Source: Leptospira kmetyi serovar Malaysia str. Bejo-Iso9 (GTDB taxonomy: Bacteria; Spirochaetota; Leptospiria; Leptospirales; Leptospiraceae). From it: 64,000 nt of DNA. The stretch covers positions 1,079,001 to 1,143,000 of the forward strand of contig NZ_AHMP02000003.1 in NCBI RefSeq assembly GCF_000243735.2. The letters run 5' to 3'. The notes beneath the pieces are model-generated. The model made no database searches, was not told where the DNA came from, and saw only the letters and a program-made list of their open reading frames with translations. Made by a program: the position numbers and the translations under genes. Position 1 is the first letter of the stretch, and each line of letters starts with the position of its first letter. Shown here piece by piece: positions 47,928 to 56,170 of the stretch.

Positions 47928-49118
47928 TCACTCATACTGAATTTTAATCGAATTAAAAATCGTTTCGCGCAATTTCTGAAGAGATTGAACGTCTTCCGAA
48001 GTGATGATCGCAAAGCCGTGTCTATCGGCGCCCGATTGCATCGGTGACAAAGTATCTCCCGGTTTTATGGAAAGTTGAATGTGAAGGACTTCGGACATTT
48101 CGTTTACCTTATCCAAACCTTCGATGGATTTCACTTTGCCGGGCGGAAAAATAAAGAACGTCAACATCGCGGCCTTTCGGTTAAAGGAAAGATTTACGGA
48201 ATATTTTTCGCCCATAGCGTTTGCGATAATCAACTCGGAGATATTTACGTTACTCACTTCCGGTATGATTTTTGCGGAAGTAAGAACCCCTCCTCCGCGA
48301 GTCGCAGTTTCCAATAAGAAACAACGTCCCTTATCGTCCAAAACGTATTCAGAGTGTGTCGCTCCCCTTTTGATTTGAAGGGCCTCTATGACGGCCGAAT
48401 TCGTTTTTAAAACATGATCGATTGATTCGGGAGAAATTGCCGCAGGATAAAGAACTTCCGTAATGATCGGCTTGTCACCCGGTGTCACTTTTTTGGATGC
48501 GATCGCTAAGTTATGATGTTCTCCGTTTTGATCCATACAACCGTCCACGGTAAGATGGATTCCCTCAATGAAAGCCTCGACGAGTACTTCCCGAGAATGC
48601 GCGTTCAATAAAGAATCCAGATAAGCCGCTTTCAAATCGCTTTTCTTTTCTACCTTATGAACGCCGAAACTACCTCTGTTATCCGTAGGTTTAACGATGA
48701 CGGGAAGTCCGATCAATTCCGCTGCGGCTTCGACTTCTTCCAAAGTTCTACAAGCTACGAAACGAGGTTGAAGAATGTGGTGTTCCCTACATCTTTCTCT
48801 CATCCATCTTTTATTCGTGGTGAATTGCGCCGCTGCGATTCCGTCCGTTGGAAAACCTAAGGTTTCGTTTACGTAAGTCGCGGCGTAATGGGAATAATCG
48901 CATTCGTCCGCAACGGCTCCTTGCACTTGGTGTTTTTTAGCGATCGCTAACGCCTTACTCAAATCTCTTGGATCTAAATTCTCCGTAACATCCGCGTATT
49001 GTAATCCGATCGCTTCGGGGTTTGCATCGGTGGCAACTACGTAATAACCTTTGCTTTTAGCGGTTTGAATGAGAGGAAGCTGCTCCCAAGTTGCGCCGAT
49101 GATCATCAATTTTTTCAC
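47928..49118 (-). CDS. ATP-grasp ligase
   Basis: 396 residues with the three ATP-grasp parts: a pre-ATP domain starting LMIIGATWEQLPLIQTAKSK, the ATP-binding LIGLPVIVKPTDNRGSFGVH (about 135-154) and EVLVEAFIEGIHLTVDGCMD, and the catalytic LLETATRGGGVLTSAKIIPE (about 273-292, ExxxRxGG). Such enzymes join a carboxylate to an amine through an acyl phosphate. Next to a PIG-L deacetylase this could attach an amino acid or hydroxy acid to a freed sugar amine. The start is GTG 49118 with GGGAG about nine bases upstream. Confidence 0.82.
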   Translation of the reverse strand: MKKLMIIGATWEQLPLIQTAKSKGYYVVATDANPEAIGLQYADVTENLDPRDLSKALAIAKKHQVQGAVADECDYSHYAATYVNETLGFPTDGIAAAQFTTNKRWMRERCREHHILQPRFVACRTLEEVEAAAELIGLPVIVKPTDNRGSFGVHKVEKKSDLKAAYLDSLLNAHSREVLVEAFIEGIHLTVDGCMDQNGEHHNLAIASKKVTPGDKPIITEVLYPAAISPESIDHVLKTNSAVIEALQIKRGATHSEYVLDDKGRCFLLETATRGGGVLTSAKIIPEVSNVNISELIIANAMGEKYSVNLSFNRKAAMLTFFIFPPGKVKSIEGLDKVNEMSEVLHIQLSIKPGDTLSPMQSGADRHGFAIITSEDVQSLQKLRETIFNSIKIQYE

Positions 49119-49135
49119 GTGTAATTCTCCCTCTT

Positions 49136-50170
49136 TTAAATATGCTCAAGCATCTTCCATTGAATGAGCTGACCGCTTTCAATGTTTTGTTTCGATTTCG
49201 TATTCTTCAATAACTCGATCTGATCGATGGAAACGCCCTTTTGAGCGGAACGAAAGAAGATCATATTCTCATCGGACAAGATTTCTCCTGCTTTGATCGC
49301 TTTGCGAGAAACCGCCTTCAGTTCCACTTTTCTTCTGCTTTCCCATTCTTCGGGAAGAAGATGAAGACGAGCGCCTGTTCCAAGTCCGACCTGCACTTCA
49401 CGGATCTGCTCCGTCATCTCCTTAAATTCCCGAAAGGTCATTGCAAACGGATGATCGGGGCCTTTCTGATTCCGATCCGTCGTTACGTGTTTCTCTATGA
49501 TACAAGCACCTAAACTCACTGCTGCAACGCTCATATGAGTTCCCATGGAATGATCCGAGTAACCGGTCAACTCGTTCGTCATTGCGGCCAATGTTTGTAT
49601 GAATAATAGATTCGATTCTTCCGCTTTCACCGGATATTTGGAATTACAATGAAGCAGAATCAAAGAATCGTTGCCGACCGATTTGCAAAGATTGACGGCC
49701 CTTTGTATGTCTCCGTATTCGCAATAACCGACCGAAAGAATCAAAGGTTTCATCGTTTGCGCCGCGCGTTCCACGACTTTCAGATTCGCCTGCACCTGCG
49801 GAGAAGCCAATTTATACGCGGGAACGTTTACCTTTTCCAAAAGATCGACTGCCGGTGCATATGTCGGCGAGGATAAAAAGTCAATCCCCTCGTCTGCGCA
49901 TCGTTTCGCTAAGGCTTCGTACCAGGATTCTTCCAATTCGATTTGCCGAAACCATTCTCGAAAGTCCTTCGTTTCCAGACTCTCTACATACAATTCCGAA
50001 AATTGAATCGATTGAAATTTAGCGGCGTCGGCACCGGTTTCTTTCACCATGGAGATCATATCCAATGCGAGATTCAAATCCTGATTGTGATTCGTTCCGA
50101 TTTCCGCGATTACGTACGTGGGATGTCCTTTTCCGATCGTCCGTTTTCCTATTTTGATCTCTTTGCTCAA
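49136..50170 (-). CDS. NeuB-family nonulosonic acid synthase (second copy)
   Basis: 344 residues. It condenses a six-carbon amino sugar with phosphoenolpyruvate. NeuB barrel: PTYVIAEIGTNHNQDLNLAL, GADAAKFQSIQFSELYVESL, PAYKLASPQVQANLKVVERA, LTGYSDHSMGTHMSVAAVSL and CIIEKHVTTDRNQKGPDHPF. A C-terminal SAF (antifreeze-like) domain starts near 280 (SRKAIKAGEILSDENMIFFR). It has the PseI/NeuB architecture but differs clearly from the copy at 60325-61326. No ATG fits; TTG 50170 with AGGG upstream is preferred over TTG 50185. Confidence 0.88.
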   Translation of the reverse strand: MSKEIKIGKRTIGKGHPTYVIAEIGTNHNQDLNLALDMISMVKETGADAAKFQSIQFSELYVESLETKDFREWFRQIELEESWYEALAKRCADEGIDFLSSPTYAPAVDLLEKVNVPAYKLASPQVQANLKVVERAAQTMKPLILSVGYCEYGDIQRAVNLCKSVGNDSLILLHCNSKYPVKAEESNLLFIQTLAAMTNELTGYSDHSMGTHMSVAAVSLGACIIEKHVTTDRNQKGPDHPFAMTFREFKEMTEQIREVQVGLGTGARLHLLPEEWESRRKVELKAVSRKAIKAGEILSDENMIFFRSAQKGVSIDQIELLKNTKSKQNIESGQLIQWKMLEHI

Positions 50171-50222
50171 ACGTTTACCCTGCAACTGAATTGTTATAAA
50201 TTTCTCGAATCGAAGCCGAGAA

Positions 50223-50915
50223 TTATTGAAACTTATTTTTCCATCGAATGATTTTAAAGGCTTCCGCCAATTTGAAACCGGATTGCATTCCTCTATATCT
50301 TGCGAGAGTTTCCAAGCCGACGTAGGATCGAGGATACGGAAATTCTTTTATCTCGGTATAATAACATTCTAATGCTTCCCACTTTTTCTTCAGACAATCC
50401 TCGGATATTTCTTCGAATAAATTGGGAACGAACGGATCGGTAAGATTCCATTCGGTTGTGGAAAGCACTTCGAACGAAAGTATATTCAAATCGCAATCGG
50501 GCCAAACCGGACGAGCCGCCATCGCAAGAGAACGAGCGACGATACGATGATCGTTGTTCACGTCCGTTTCGGAATGGATCATCACGGTTTCGGGTTTGAA
50601 AGTTTTGATCTCGTTTTCTATGATTTTATTAATGTCGATAATCGGAACTTGATCCAATCTTCCGCAGGGAAGATCGTAAAATTTATAATCGTTTACCCCG
50701 AGAACCTCGAGACTTTTTTTAGCGGAAGCGGTTCTGATTTCGATTTGTTTGAGAGCTTCCGAAGACTGAATCTGATCCGCGCTGAATCGACAAGTGCTTC
50801 CTTCCGCTATAAAAACGACTCTGAACTCGCAATCGTTTCTATGTTTAAAGATAAAGGCTCCGCAGCCGAGAATATCGTCATCGGGATGCGCCGCTATAAT
50901 CAGTATTTTTCTCAT
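50223..50915 (-). CDS. PIG-L family N-deacetylase
   Basis: 230 residues. Zinc motif near the N terminus IIAAHPDDDILGCGAFIFKH (AHPDD), and a second site in MIHSETDVNNDHRIVARSLA (H-x-x-D-x-x-x-D-H region). LmbE/PIG-L enzymes remove N-acetyl from GlcNAc-like sugars or related compounds. In this block it could free the amine that the ATP-grasp enzyme then acylates. ATG at 50915; 11 bases after the reductase gene. The family call is firm, the substrate inferred. Confidence 0.87.
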   Translation of the reverse strand: MRKILIIAAHPDDDILGCGAFIFKHRNDCEFRVVFIAEGSTCRFSADQIQSSEALKQIEIRTASAKKSLEVLGVNDYKFYDLPCGRLDQVPIIDINKIIENEIKTFKPETVMIHSETDVNNDHRIVARSLAMAARPVWPDCDLNILSFEVLSTTEWNLTDPFVPNLFEEISEDCLKKKWEALECYYTEIKEFPYPRSYVGLETLARYRGMQSGFKLAEAFKIIRWKNKFQ

Positions 50916-50926
50916 TGTGAAAACGA

Positions 50927-51793
50927 TTATCCTTTTTGTAAAAGGGTTAATATTTCATCTTCCACTTTCGGGAGACGAGTACCGAAATCCCTTTCAAACT
51001 TCGAAACGTTCATCGTCATGTCGCGAGGTCGATACGCTTTTAAGTTGAGATCGAAGATGGATCCTTTTCTGATTTTTTCCTTCGATTTCTTGAGAATGTC
51101 GACAAGCTTATAGGCGAAGTCTGCTTTGCTGATTCCGTCGACGGAACCTAAATTATAAATTCCCGGATTCGGATTTAAAAGTACCTTGTGAATCATTTCA
51201 ACGAGAGTGGAAAGGGACAACGGACTAAAACGAATGTCTTCGAATACCGTAATCTCCTTATCACCGTCGACGGATTCGATGATCCAATCACTAAAACTGC
51301 GTCTGATGTCGTTCTTACTGTAACCGAAAAAATTAGTTCTTAGAACCGTACTGGAAACGGAGCGCGCAACCAACTCTCCGGTAAACTTGGAAAAACTGTA
51401 ATAATTGGTCAACTCGACGTTTTCTTCAAGATGAGGTCCCTTACCGTCGTAAACCTGATCCGTCGAAACATGAATCAAATGCGCTTTGGATTGTTTCGAC
51501 TGAATCCAAGAGACTATGTTTTCTAAAATCTTTACGTTTAGTAAGTACGCGTAGTTCGGTTTTCTTTCGCATTCGTCCACGTTCGTAGCCGCGGCGAGAT
51601 TGACGATAAAATCGGGAGTATGATCGTCTAACACGTTCCATACGATCTTCTTATCCACAAGATCCCCGATCGCTTCGGTGCTGCCGCTTCTGCTATGACG
51701 AATCACGTTGTAGTTTAGATTCTTTAGAAACGGAACTAAGGAGGATCCGAGCAAACCTTCGGAACCGGTGATTAAAATGGTCTTTTGAGACAT
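50927..51793 (-). CDS. RmlD-like SDR reductase
   Basis: 288 residues: TILITGSEGLLGSSLVPFLK (NAD(P) site), DFIVNLAAATNVDECERKPN, LIHVSTDQVYDGKGPHLEEN and catalytic YYSFSKFTGELVARSV (YxxxK). This is the RmlD pattern of 4-keto reductases acting on nucleotide sugars. It follows pseF and pseB, where an aminotransferase (PseC) would be expected, so I infer that it reduces the PseB product at C4. The third RmlD-type gene in the window, distinct from rmlD (10713) and the copy at 29672. ATG 51793. Confidence 0.83.
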   Translation of the reverse strand: MSQKTILITGSEGLLGSSLVPFLKNLNYNVIRHSRSGSTEAIGDLVDKKIVWNVLDDHTPDFIVNLAAATNVDECERKPNYAYLLNVKILENIVSWIQSKQSKAHLIHVSTDQVYDGKGPHLEENVELTNYYSFSKFTGELVARSVSSTVLRTNFFGYSKNDIRRSFSDWIIESVDGDKEITVFEDIRFSPLSLSTLVEMIHKVLLNPNPGIYNLGSVDGISKADFAYKLVDILKKSKEKIRKGSIFDLNLKAYRPRDMTMNVSKFERDFGTRLPKVEDEILTLLQKG

Positions 51794-51837
51794 CGGTATT
51801 GGATCGAAATAATATTATAAAAAACGAAAATTAGAAT

Positions 51838-52548
51838 TCAGACGTTACGAGACTCGATCGACTGCATTCTGAACTTATACTTAAACTCCGCGAGATTCCA
51901 ATCTTCTTCATTGTCTATGTCTTGCGCTTCCATATCGTCCAAAAGAATCGCGGAACTATGATCGGTCCAGAGTTTACCTTTTTTCAAAAATCTTTGAATA
52001 TTAAAAAAGTAGAATTGACCGGCGTCATAATAAGCCGGCTCCAATTCCTGAGATCGTTTCGTTAAATTTTCGGGATGAAACATGGAAACCAATCCCTCTT
52101 CGTTTCGTCGAAGCGCCCTTTGTATCGGAGAACCGTATTTGATCATGGAAAAAACCGTATCCAAGTCTTTGGAAAGAAGTAATTTCCAGGCTTCTTCCAA
52201 TTTTTCGAGAGTCAGTAAAGGAGAGGTCGGATAAATACAACAGGCGTATTCGAAGTTCATTCCCAATTTCTTATATTCTTCGATGACCTCGAACAAAACC
52301 GCATCCGTTCCCGCGGTATCATTCGAATTTTTCTCGCTTCTAAAGAACGGGACCTTCGCGGAATAACTTTTGGAGATCTCCGCGATTTCCGGATCGTCCG
52401 TGGAAACCATCACTTCGTCAAATAATCCGGACTTAAGCGCGAGTTCGATCGGATAAGAAATGATCGGCCTCCCGTAAAAATTCTTAATATTCTTACGTGG
52501 AATCCTTTTCGAACCGCCCCGAGCCGTAATGATGCAAAGTTTTTTCAT
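51838..52548 (-). CDS. pseF: CMP-nonulosonate cytidylyltransferase, PseF-like
   Basis: Activates a nonulosonic acid with CTP to the CMP-sugar. 236 residues: CIITARGGSKRIPRKNIKNF (nucleotide loop), RPIISYPIELALKSGLFDEV, MVSTDDPEIAEISKSYSAKV, CCIYPTSPLLTLEKLEEAWK and YDAGQFYFFNIQRFLKKGKL. The YDxGQFYxxN block is typical of PseF (pseudaminic acid) rather than NeuA or LegF. The cognate substrate here may be a pseudaminic-acid relative. ATG at 52548, 23 bases after pseB. Confidence 0.87.
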   Translation of the reverse strand: MKKLCIITARGGSKRIPRKNIKNFYGRPIISYPIELALKSGLFDEVMVSTDDPEIAEISKSYSAKVPFFRSEKNSNDTAGTDAVLFEVIEEYKKLGMNFEYACCIYPTSPLLTLEKLEEAWKLLLSKDLDTVFSMIKYGSPIQRALRRNEEGLVSMFHPENLTKRSQELEPAYYDAGQFYFFNIQRFLKKGKLWTDHSSAILLDDMEAQDIDNEEDWNLAEFKYKFRMQSIESRNV

Positions 52549-52571
52549 TTCGACCTATGATTTCAAAACTC

Positions 52572-53573
52572 TCAAACGACTACGTAGTCCTTGATCAATT
52601 GTTTCAATTCTTCCACGGTCAGCCATTCCGTATTCTCCCCGCTATTGTAACGGAATCCCTGCTTACAATAGTCTCCTTTGAAGAATTTCTTAAATTCGTC
52701 GATCGACCAAGTCGGTTTAAAAGAAGGTAATATTACGAAATACTTATCGAATTCGATCGTGCTGAGCGCGTCGGTTTCGGTAATCATCTCTTCATGAATC
52801 TTTTCACCCGGACGAATACCCACGATCTCCGTTTTACACTCGGGTGCGACGGCCGCGGCGACGTCTAAGATTCTATAGCTTGGAATTTTCGGCACGTAAA
52901 TCTCTCCGCCCCACATATTCTCGAGTGCGAACAGAACGAGATCCACACCCTCTTTTAAAGTGATGTTGAATCTTGTCATTCTTTCATCGGTAATCGGAAG
53001 AACGCCTTCCTTCTTCTTATTTAAAAAGAACGGAATCACCGAACCCCTGCTCCCCATAACGTTTCCGTAACGAACTACTGAGAATTTTATATCGTGAGAA
53101 CCTTTAAAATTATTCGCGGCGACGAAAAGTTTATCAGAAGCGAGTTTCGTAGCTCCGTATAAATTCACTGGTGCCGCGGCCTTATCTGTGGAAAGAGCCA
53201 CCACTTTCTTCACTCCGCGGTCGATACACGCCTCGATTAGATTTTGTCCGCCGATAATATTGGTTTTAATCGCTTCAAACGGATTGTATTCGGCCGCAGG
53301 TACTTGCTTCAACGCGGCGGCATGAATCACTGTATCGATTCCTTCCAGAGCTCTCGTGATTCTCTCGCGATCGCGGATATCCCCGATAAAATAACGAATC
53401 TGAGGATATTTACTCTCTGGAAATTCCTGAGACATCTCGTACTGCTTCAGCTCATCCCTTGAATAAATCACCAATCTTTTAACATCGGGATAATCGGCAA
53501 GGATCCTTTTCGTAAACTCTTTACCGAACGAACCGGTTCCACCAGTGATTAAAATCGACTTACTTTTACTCAT
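52572..53573 (-). CDS. pseB: UDP-GlcNAc 4,6-dehydratase (inverting), PseB
   Basis: 333 residues. First enzyme of pseudaminic-type pathways: UDP-GlcNAc to UDP-4-keto-6-deoxy-L-AltNAc. Signature ILITGGTGSFGKEFTKRILA, VIYSRDELKQYEMSQEF, RYFIGDIRDRERITRALEGI, HAAALKQVPAAEYNPFEAIK and the catalytic YGATKLASDKLF (YxxxK kept). It differs from the FnlA-type paralogue at 28672-29682, which has Met in that place. ATG 53573; 51 bases after the surface-carbohydrate gene. Confidence 0.93.
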   Translation of the reverse strand: MSKSKSILITGGTGSFGKEFTKRILADYPDVKRLVIYSRDELKQYEMSQEFPESKYPQIRYFIGDIRDRERITRALEGIDTVIHAAALKQVPAAEYNPFEAIKTNIIGGQNLIEACIDRGVKKVVALSTDKAAAPVNLYGATKLASDKLFVAANNFKGSHDIKFSVVRYGNVMGSRGSVIPFFLNKKKEGVLPITDERMTRFNITLKEGVDLVLFALENMWGGEIYVPKIPSYRILDVAAAVAPECKTEIVGIRPGEKIHEEMITETDALSTIEFDKYFVILPSFKPTWSIDEFKKFFKGDYCKQGFRYNSGENTEWLTVEELKQLIKDYVVV

Positions 53574-53624
53574 TCGTATATTCCAAAAATTTAGATTCCA
53601 ATTAACGCATTACTTTAAAAATTA

Positions 53625-54818
53625 CTAATTTAGAGAATTCGTTTTTACTAATATTTGATCCAGCAAATCCCGGAAGCGGGAATTATTCGGATCAAAATCA
53701 ACGACTCTGGCGAATCCTGATTTTTTCAGTTCGACTTGCCACAACTCCTCGGATGTTTCGATCGTATGATCCAAAACCCGTTTGAAAGCTTTAACGTCCA
53801 GATCATTGGTCCAAAAAGGACCGTTATCGGGCAACTTTCCCGGCCATCCGAATCGATAAGAATCGTTTTTCAAGGAACGACAACGCGAAGTAAAGGCCGC
53901 GGATTTTTTTCCTCGAGCCAAAGCCTCGTATCCCAATGTCGAATCCACAAAAACAGTAACCGGAGCCGAATCGATCAGCTCATAACTCGAAAGAAGGGAC
54001 TCGTGCGAAGTCATAGCCCAATCCAATCCGTCGAAATAATTTTTATAAAAATTGAATTCGTCCGGATCGTTTTTTTTCGTTCTACCGCAAACTTTGATAG
54101 AAAGATTTTTCTCGAAACAATACCTTTTGAGAAAAGGCAACAAGATCAATTCCGTCTCGTAGAATTGTTCCCAGTAATATACGGAGCCGTTTGCCTCTAC
54201 GTAAAACGGTTCCTTTTCATTTTCAGGACGTTTGATATATTGGGAGATAAAAAGAATGGAATTAATTTTAGAAACCGGATTCGATTTCTTTTTCGGAACC
54301 TTATTGTTCTTAAAAGAACCTATGGAAACCGATTTTCCCCGAATGTATCCGGAATATTTTTCTCCGATATCGACGCCCAAAGTGAGCATGTAATCTACAT
54401 TATAATTCTCTTGTGGAGTGAGATATCCGAAAACGTCTCCGATCTCCCCTCGAAAACCGTTCTGCACGAACATAGTAATGATATCCGGATGAGACTTTTT
54501 CAATTCGTAGAATTTCGGATTGTTGTCGATGTAAGTCAGAACCAACTTAGGCTTTACGGAACGGATAAATTCGTTTATATAACCTTGTAAACCGATATTC
54601 CCTTTGAAGAAAGCCGCAAGAAAGATCGGAACGTTGAGCTTTTCACCTCGAATGTATAGGATCGTGGGATTATATACTTGAATATAACTTTCGAATGCCT
54701 CGTAACCTACAAAGTCGTAAAAAACCAAATCGCTTTTTTTGGGAAAGGTCCATTCTTTCTCGGACTTAAAAAAGAAAAGAAACTGATTTCGGATTTTATT
54801 TACGATTTTAAGGAACAA
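53625..54818 (-). CDS. Leptospira-type surface carbohydrate biosynthesis protein (LA_1612-like)
   Basis: 397 residues resembling a family annotated as putative O-antigen or surface carbohydrate biosynthesis protein in Leptospira. Visible: DLVFYDFVGYEAFESYIQVY, a PKLVLTYIDNNPKFYELKKS strand, TMFVQNGFRGEIGDVFGYLT and VTVFVDSTLGYEALARGKKS, a GT-B-like C-terminal pattern. A capsule-type glycosyltransferase is plausible, possibly the one that uses a CMP-nonulosonate, given its place between legF and pseB. The start is TTG 54818 with AGGA about 12 bases upstream. Confidence 0.68.
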   Translation of the reverse strand: MFLKIVNKIRNQFLFFFKSEKEWTFPKKSDLVFYDFVGYEAFESYIQVYNPTILYIRGEKLNVPIFLAAFFKGNIGLQGYINEFIRSVKPKLVLTYIDNNPKFYELKKSHPDIITMFVQNGFRGEIGDVFGYLTPQENYNVDYMLTLGVDIGEKYSGYIRGKSVSIGSFKNNKVPKKKSNPVSKINSILFISQYIKRPENEKEPFYVEANGSVYYWEQFYETELILLPFLKRYCFEKNLSIKVCGRTKKNDPDEFNFYKNYFDGLDWAMTSHESLLSSYELIDSAPVTVFVDSTLGYEALARGKKSAAFTSRCRSLKNDSYRFGWPGKLPDNGPFWTNDLDVKAFKRVLDHTIETSEELWQVELKKSGFARVVDFDPNNSRFRDLLDQILVKTNSLN

Positions 54819-54839
54819 TATTCAAATTTCCTAATTCTC

Positions 54840-55526
54840 TTAAATCTTCAAGAAACGTTCCGCTTCGATCCAATCCGACTCGGTATCGATGTCCACATTC
54901 TCCGCCGCCGATTCGGAAATCAGAGGAATGATATCGTCCGTGTAAAAATTCTTTTGATCGATCAGATGATCCTTGGGTGTTAGATAAAACGATCCGTTTA
55001 CGGAATACGCAGGAGGTAAATCCTGGGATCTCAAATGAAGACCGCCGCCTTCTTGAAACGGCTTTAAAATCCCGTTTTCCAATTTGAAACACCACAAAGG
55101 ATGCGGATTCGCGGGACTTACTCCGAGAACCGTTTTCTTTCCTTCGTTTTTTACAAAGAGATCGATTCCATTTTCTACGGATTCTTTTTTGCGAAGCGGA
55201 GAAGTCGGCTGGAGCAAAATCAAACCGTCGACTTTCTGCCTTTCCTTCTCGTACCAACGTAAAGCGTGTAAGACAACGTCGATGGAACTGGAAGCATCGG
55301 TCGCCAATTCGGGAGGCCTTAACCAGGGAACCAATGCATCGAACTTCTTTGCGACTTCCGCAATGTTCGGATCGTCCGTGGAAACTAGGATATCGCATAT
55401 TTCGGGAATTCCTCTCGCAACTTCGATGCTCCAAGCGATCAAAGGTTTATCTCCGAGAATCTTTATGTTCTTTCCGGGTAAACGTTTTGACCCCCCTCGA
55501 GCGGGAATGACGGTCAACAATTTCAA
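54840..55526 (-). CDS. legF: CMP-legionaminic acid synthetase-like cytidylyltransferase
   Basis: 228 residues of the NeuA/LegF family: LTVIPARGGSKRLPGKNIKI, KPLIAWSIEVARGIPEICDI, LVSTDDPNIAEVAKKFDALV, LILLQPTSPLRKKESVENGI and AYSVNGSFYLTPKDHLIDQK. It activates the nonulosonic acid for transfer. The best start is TTG 55526, which overlaps the hisH stop; no ATG exists nearby and AAGG lies upstream. Its place in the block containing LegB, LegC, LegI and LegG supports legionaminic acid as substrate, though NeuA specificity cannot be excluded. Confidence 0.85.
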   Translation of the reverse strand: MKLLTVIPARGGSKRLPGKNIKILGDKPLIAWSIEVARGIPEICDILVSTDDPNIAEVAKKFDALVPWLRPPELATDASSSIDVVLHALRWYEKERQKVDGLILLQPTSPLRKKESVENGIDLFVKNEGKKTVLGVSPANPHPLWCFKLENGILKPFQEGGGLHLRSQDLPPAYSVNGSFYLTPKDHLIDQKNFYTDDIIPLISESAAENVDIDTESDWIEAERFLKI

Positions 55527-56170
55527 AACTTTAAAAACCTTTTTAAGAGGTTTAAACCAACTTCGCCGCTTTTTTCGGGATGGAACTGGCAACCCACCAC
55601 GTTTTCATATCCGATCACGGCGGCAATCGAATGTCCTCCGTAGACACAATCGGCGATTCTATGATTTGGATCGATCGGCTTCGCCATAAAAGAATGAACG
55701 AAGTAAACCGAATCTCCTTCATGAGAATTTTCTAATATTGTGTTATTCCATTCCGCCGTTTCGGTCGGCTTTTTCAATTCGTTCCAACCGATATGCGGAA
55801 TCTTGTGCGAAGCACCTTCCTTCGTAAGAGCGGGGATCGGAACCACTCTTCCGGGAATCAGTCCCAATCCGGAAGTGATTCCGAATTCTTCGCTTTCGTC
55901 CATGAGCATCTGCATTCCGAGGCAAATAGCCATCAAAGGTGTTCCTCTATGGGCGATCTTTTGTATGACTTCTATGAGAGAACGTTCTTTCAATGCAACC
56001 ATCGCGTTTGCAAACGCGCCGACTCCGGGTAGCACGACATGAGGAGCTTTGTAGATAACTTCGGGATCGGAGGAAATTTCAACGTCGGCTCCGCAATATT
56101 CGAAACCGCGTTTAACACTGAGCAGATTTCCGACTCCGTAGTCGATGACTAAAACTTTACGAGAGAACAT
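55523..56170 (-). CDS. hisH: HisH-type glutamine amidotransferase (sugar-modification copy)
   Basis: 215 residues of the imidazole glycerol-phosphate synthase glutaminase: VLVIDYGVGNLLSVKRGFEY, VVLPGVGAFANAMVALKERS, the nucleophile block PLMAICLGMQMLMDESEEFG (Cys in ICLGMQ) and VYFVHSFMAKP and CQFHPEKSGEVGLNLLKRFL (catalytic His, Glu). It supplies ammonia from glutamine to HisF. No other histidine genes surround it, and it lies next to a WbpG/PseA-type protein, so it probably feeds sugar amidine formation as HisH2 does in Pseudomonas. It overlaps hisF by 14 bases. Confidence 0.92.
   Translation of the reverse strand: MFSRKVLVIDYGVGNLLSVKRGFEYCGADVEISSDPEVIYKAPHVVLPGVGAFANAMVALKERSLIEVIQKIAHRGTPLMAICLGMQMLMDESEEFGITSGLGLIPGRVVPIPALTKEGASHKIPHIGWNELKKPTETAEWNNTILENSHEGDSVYFVHSFMAKPIDPNHRIADCVYGGHSIAAVIGYENVVGCQFHPEKSGEVGLNLLKRFLKF

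Noticed and set aside
53736..54590. 284-codon plus-strand open frame
   Set aside because: It is the antisense shadow of the surface-carbohydrate gene at 53625-54818, and its product shows no recognisable domain.
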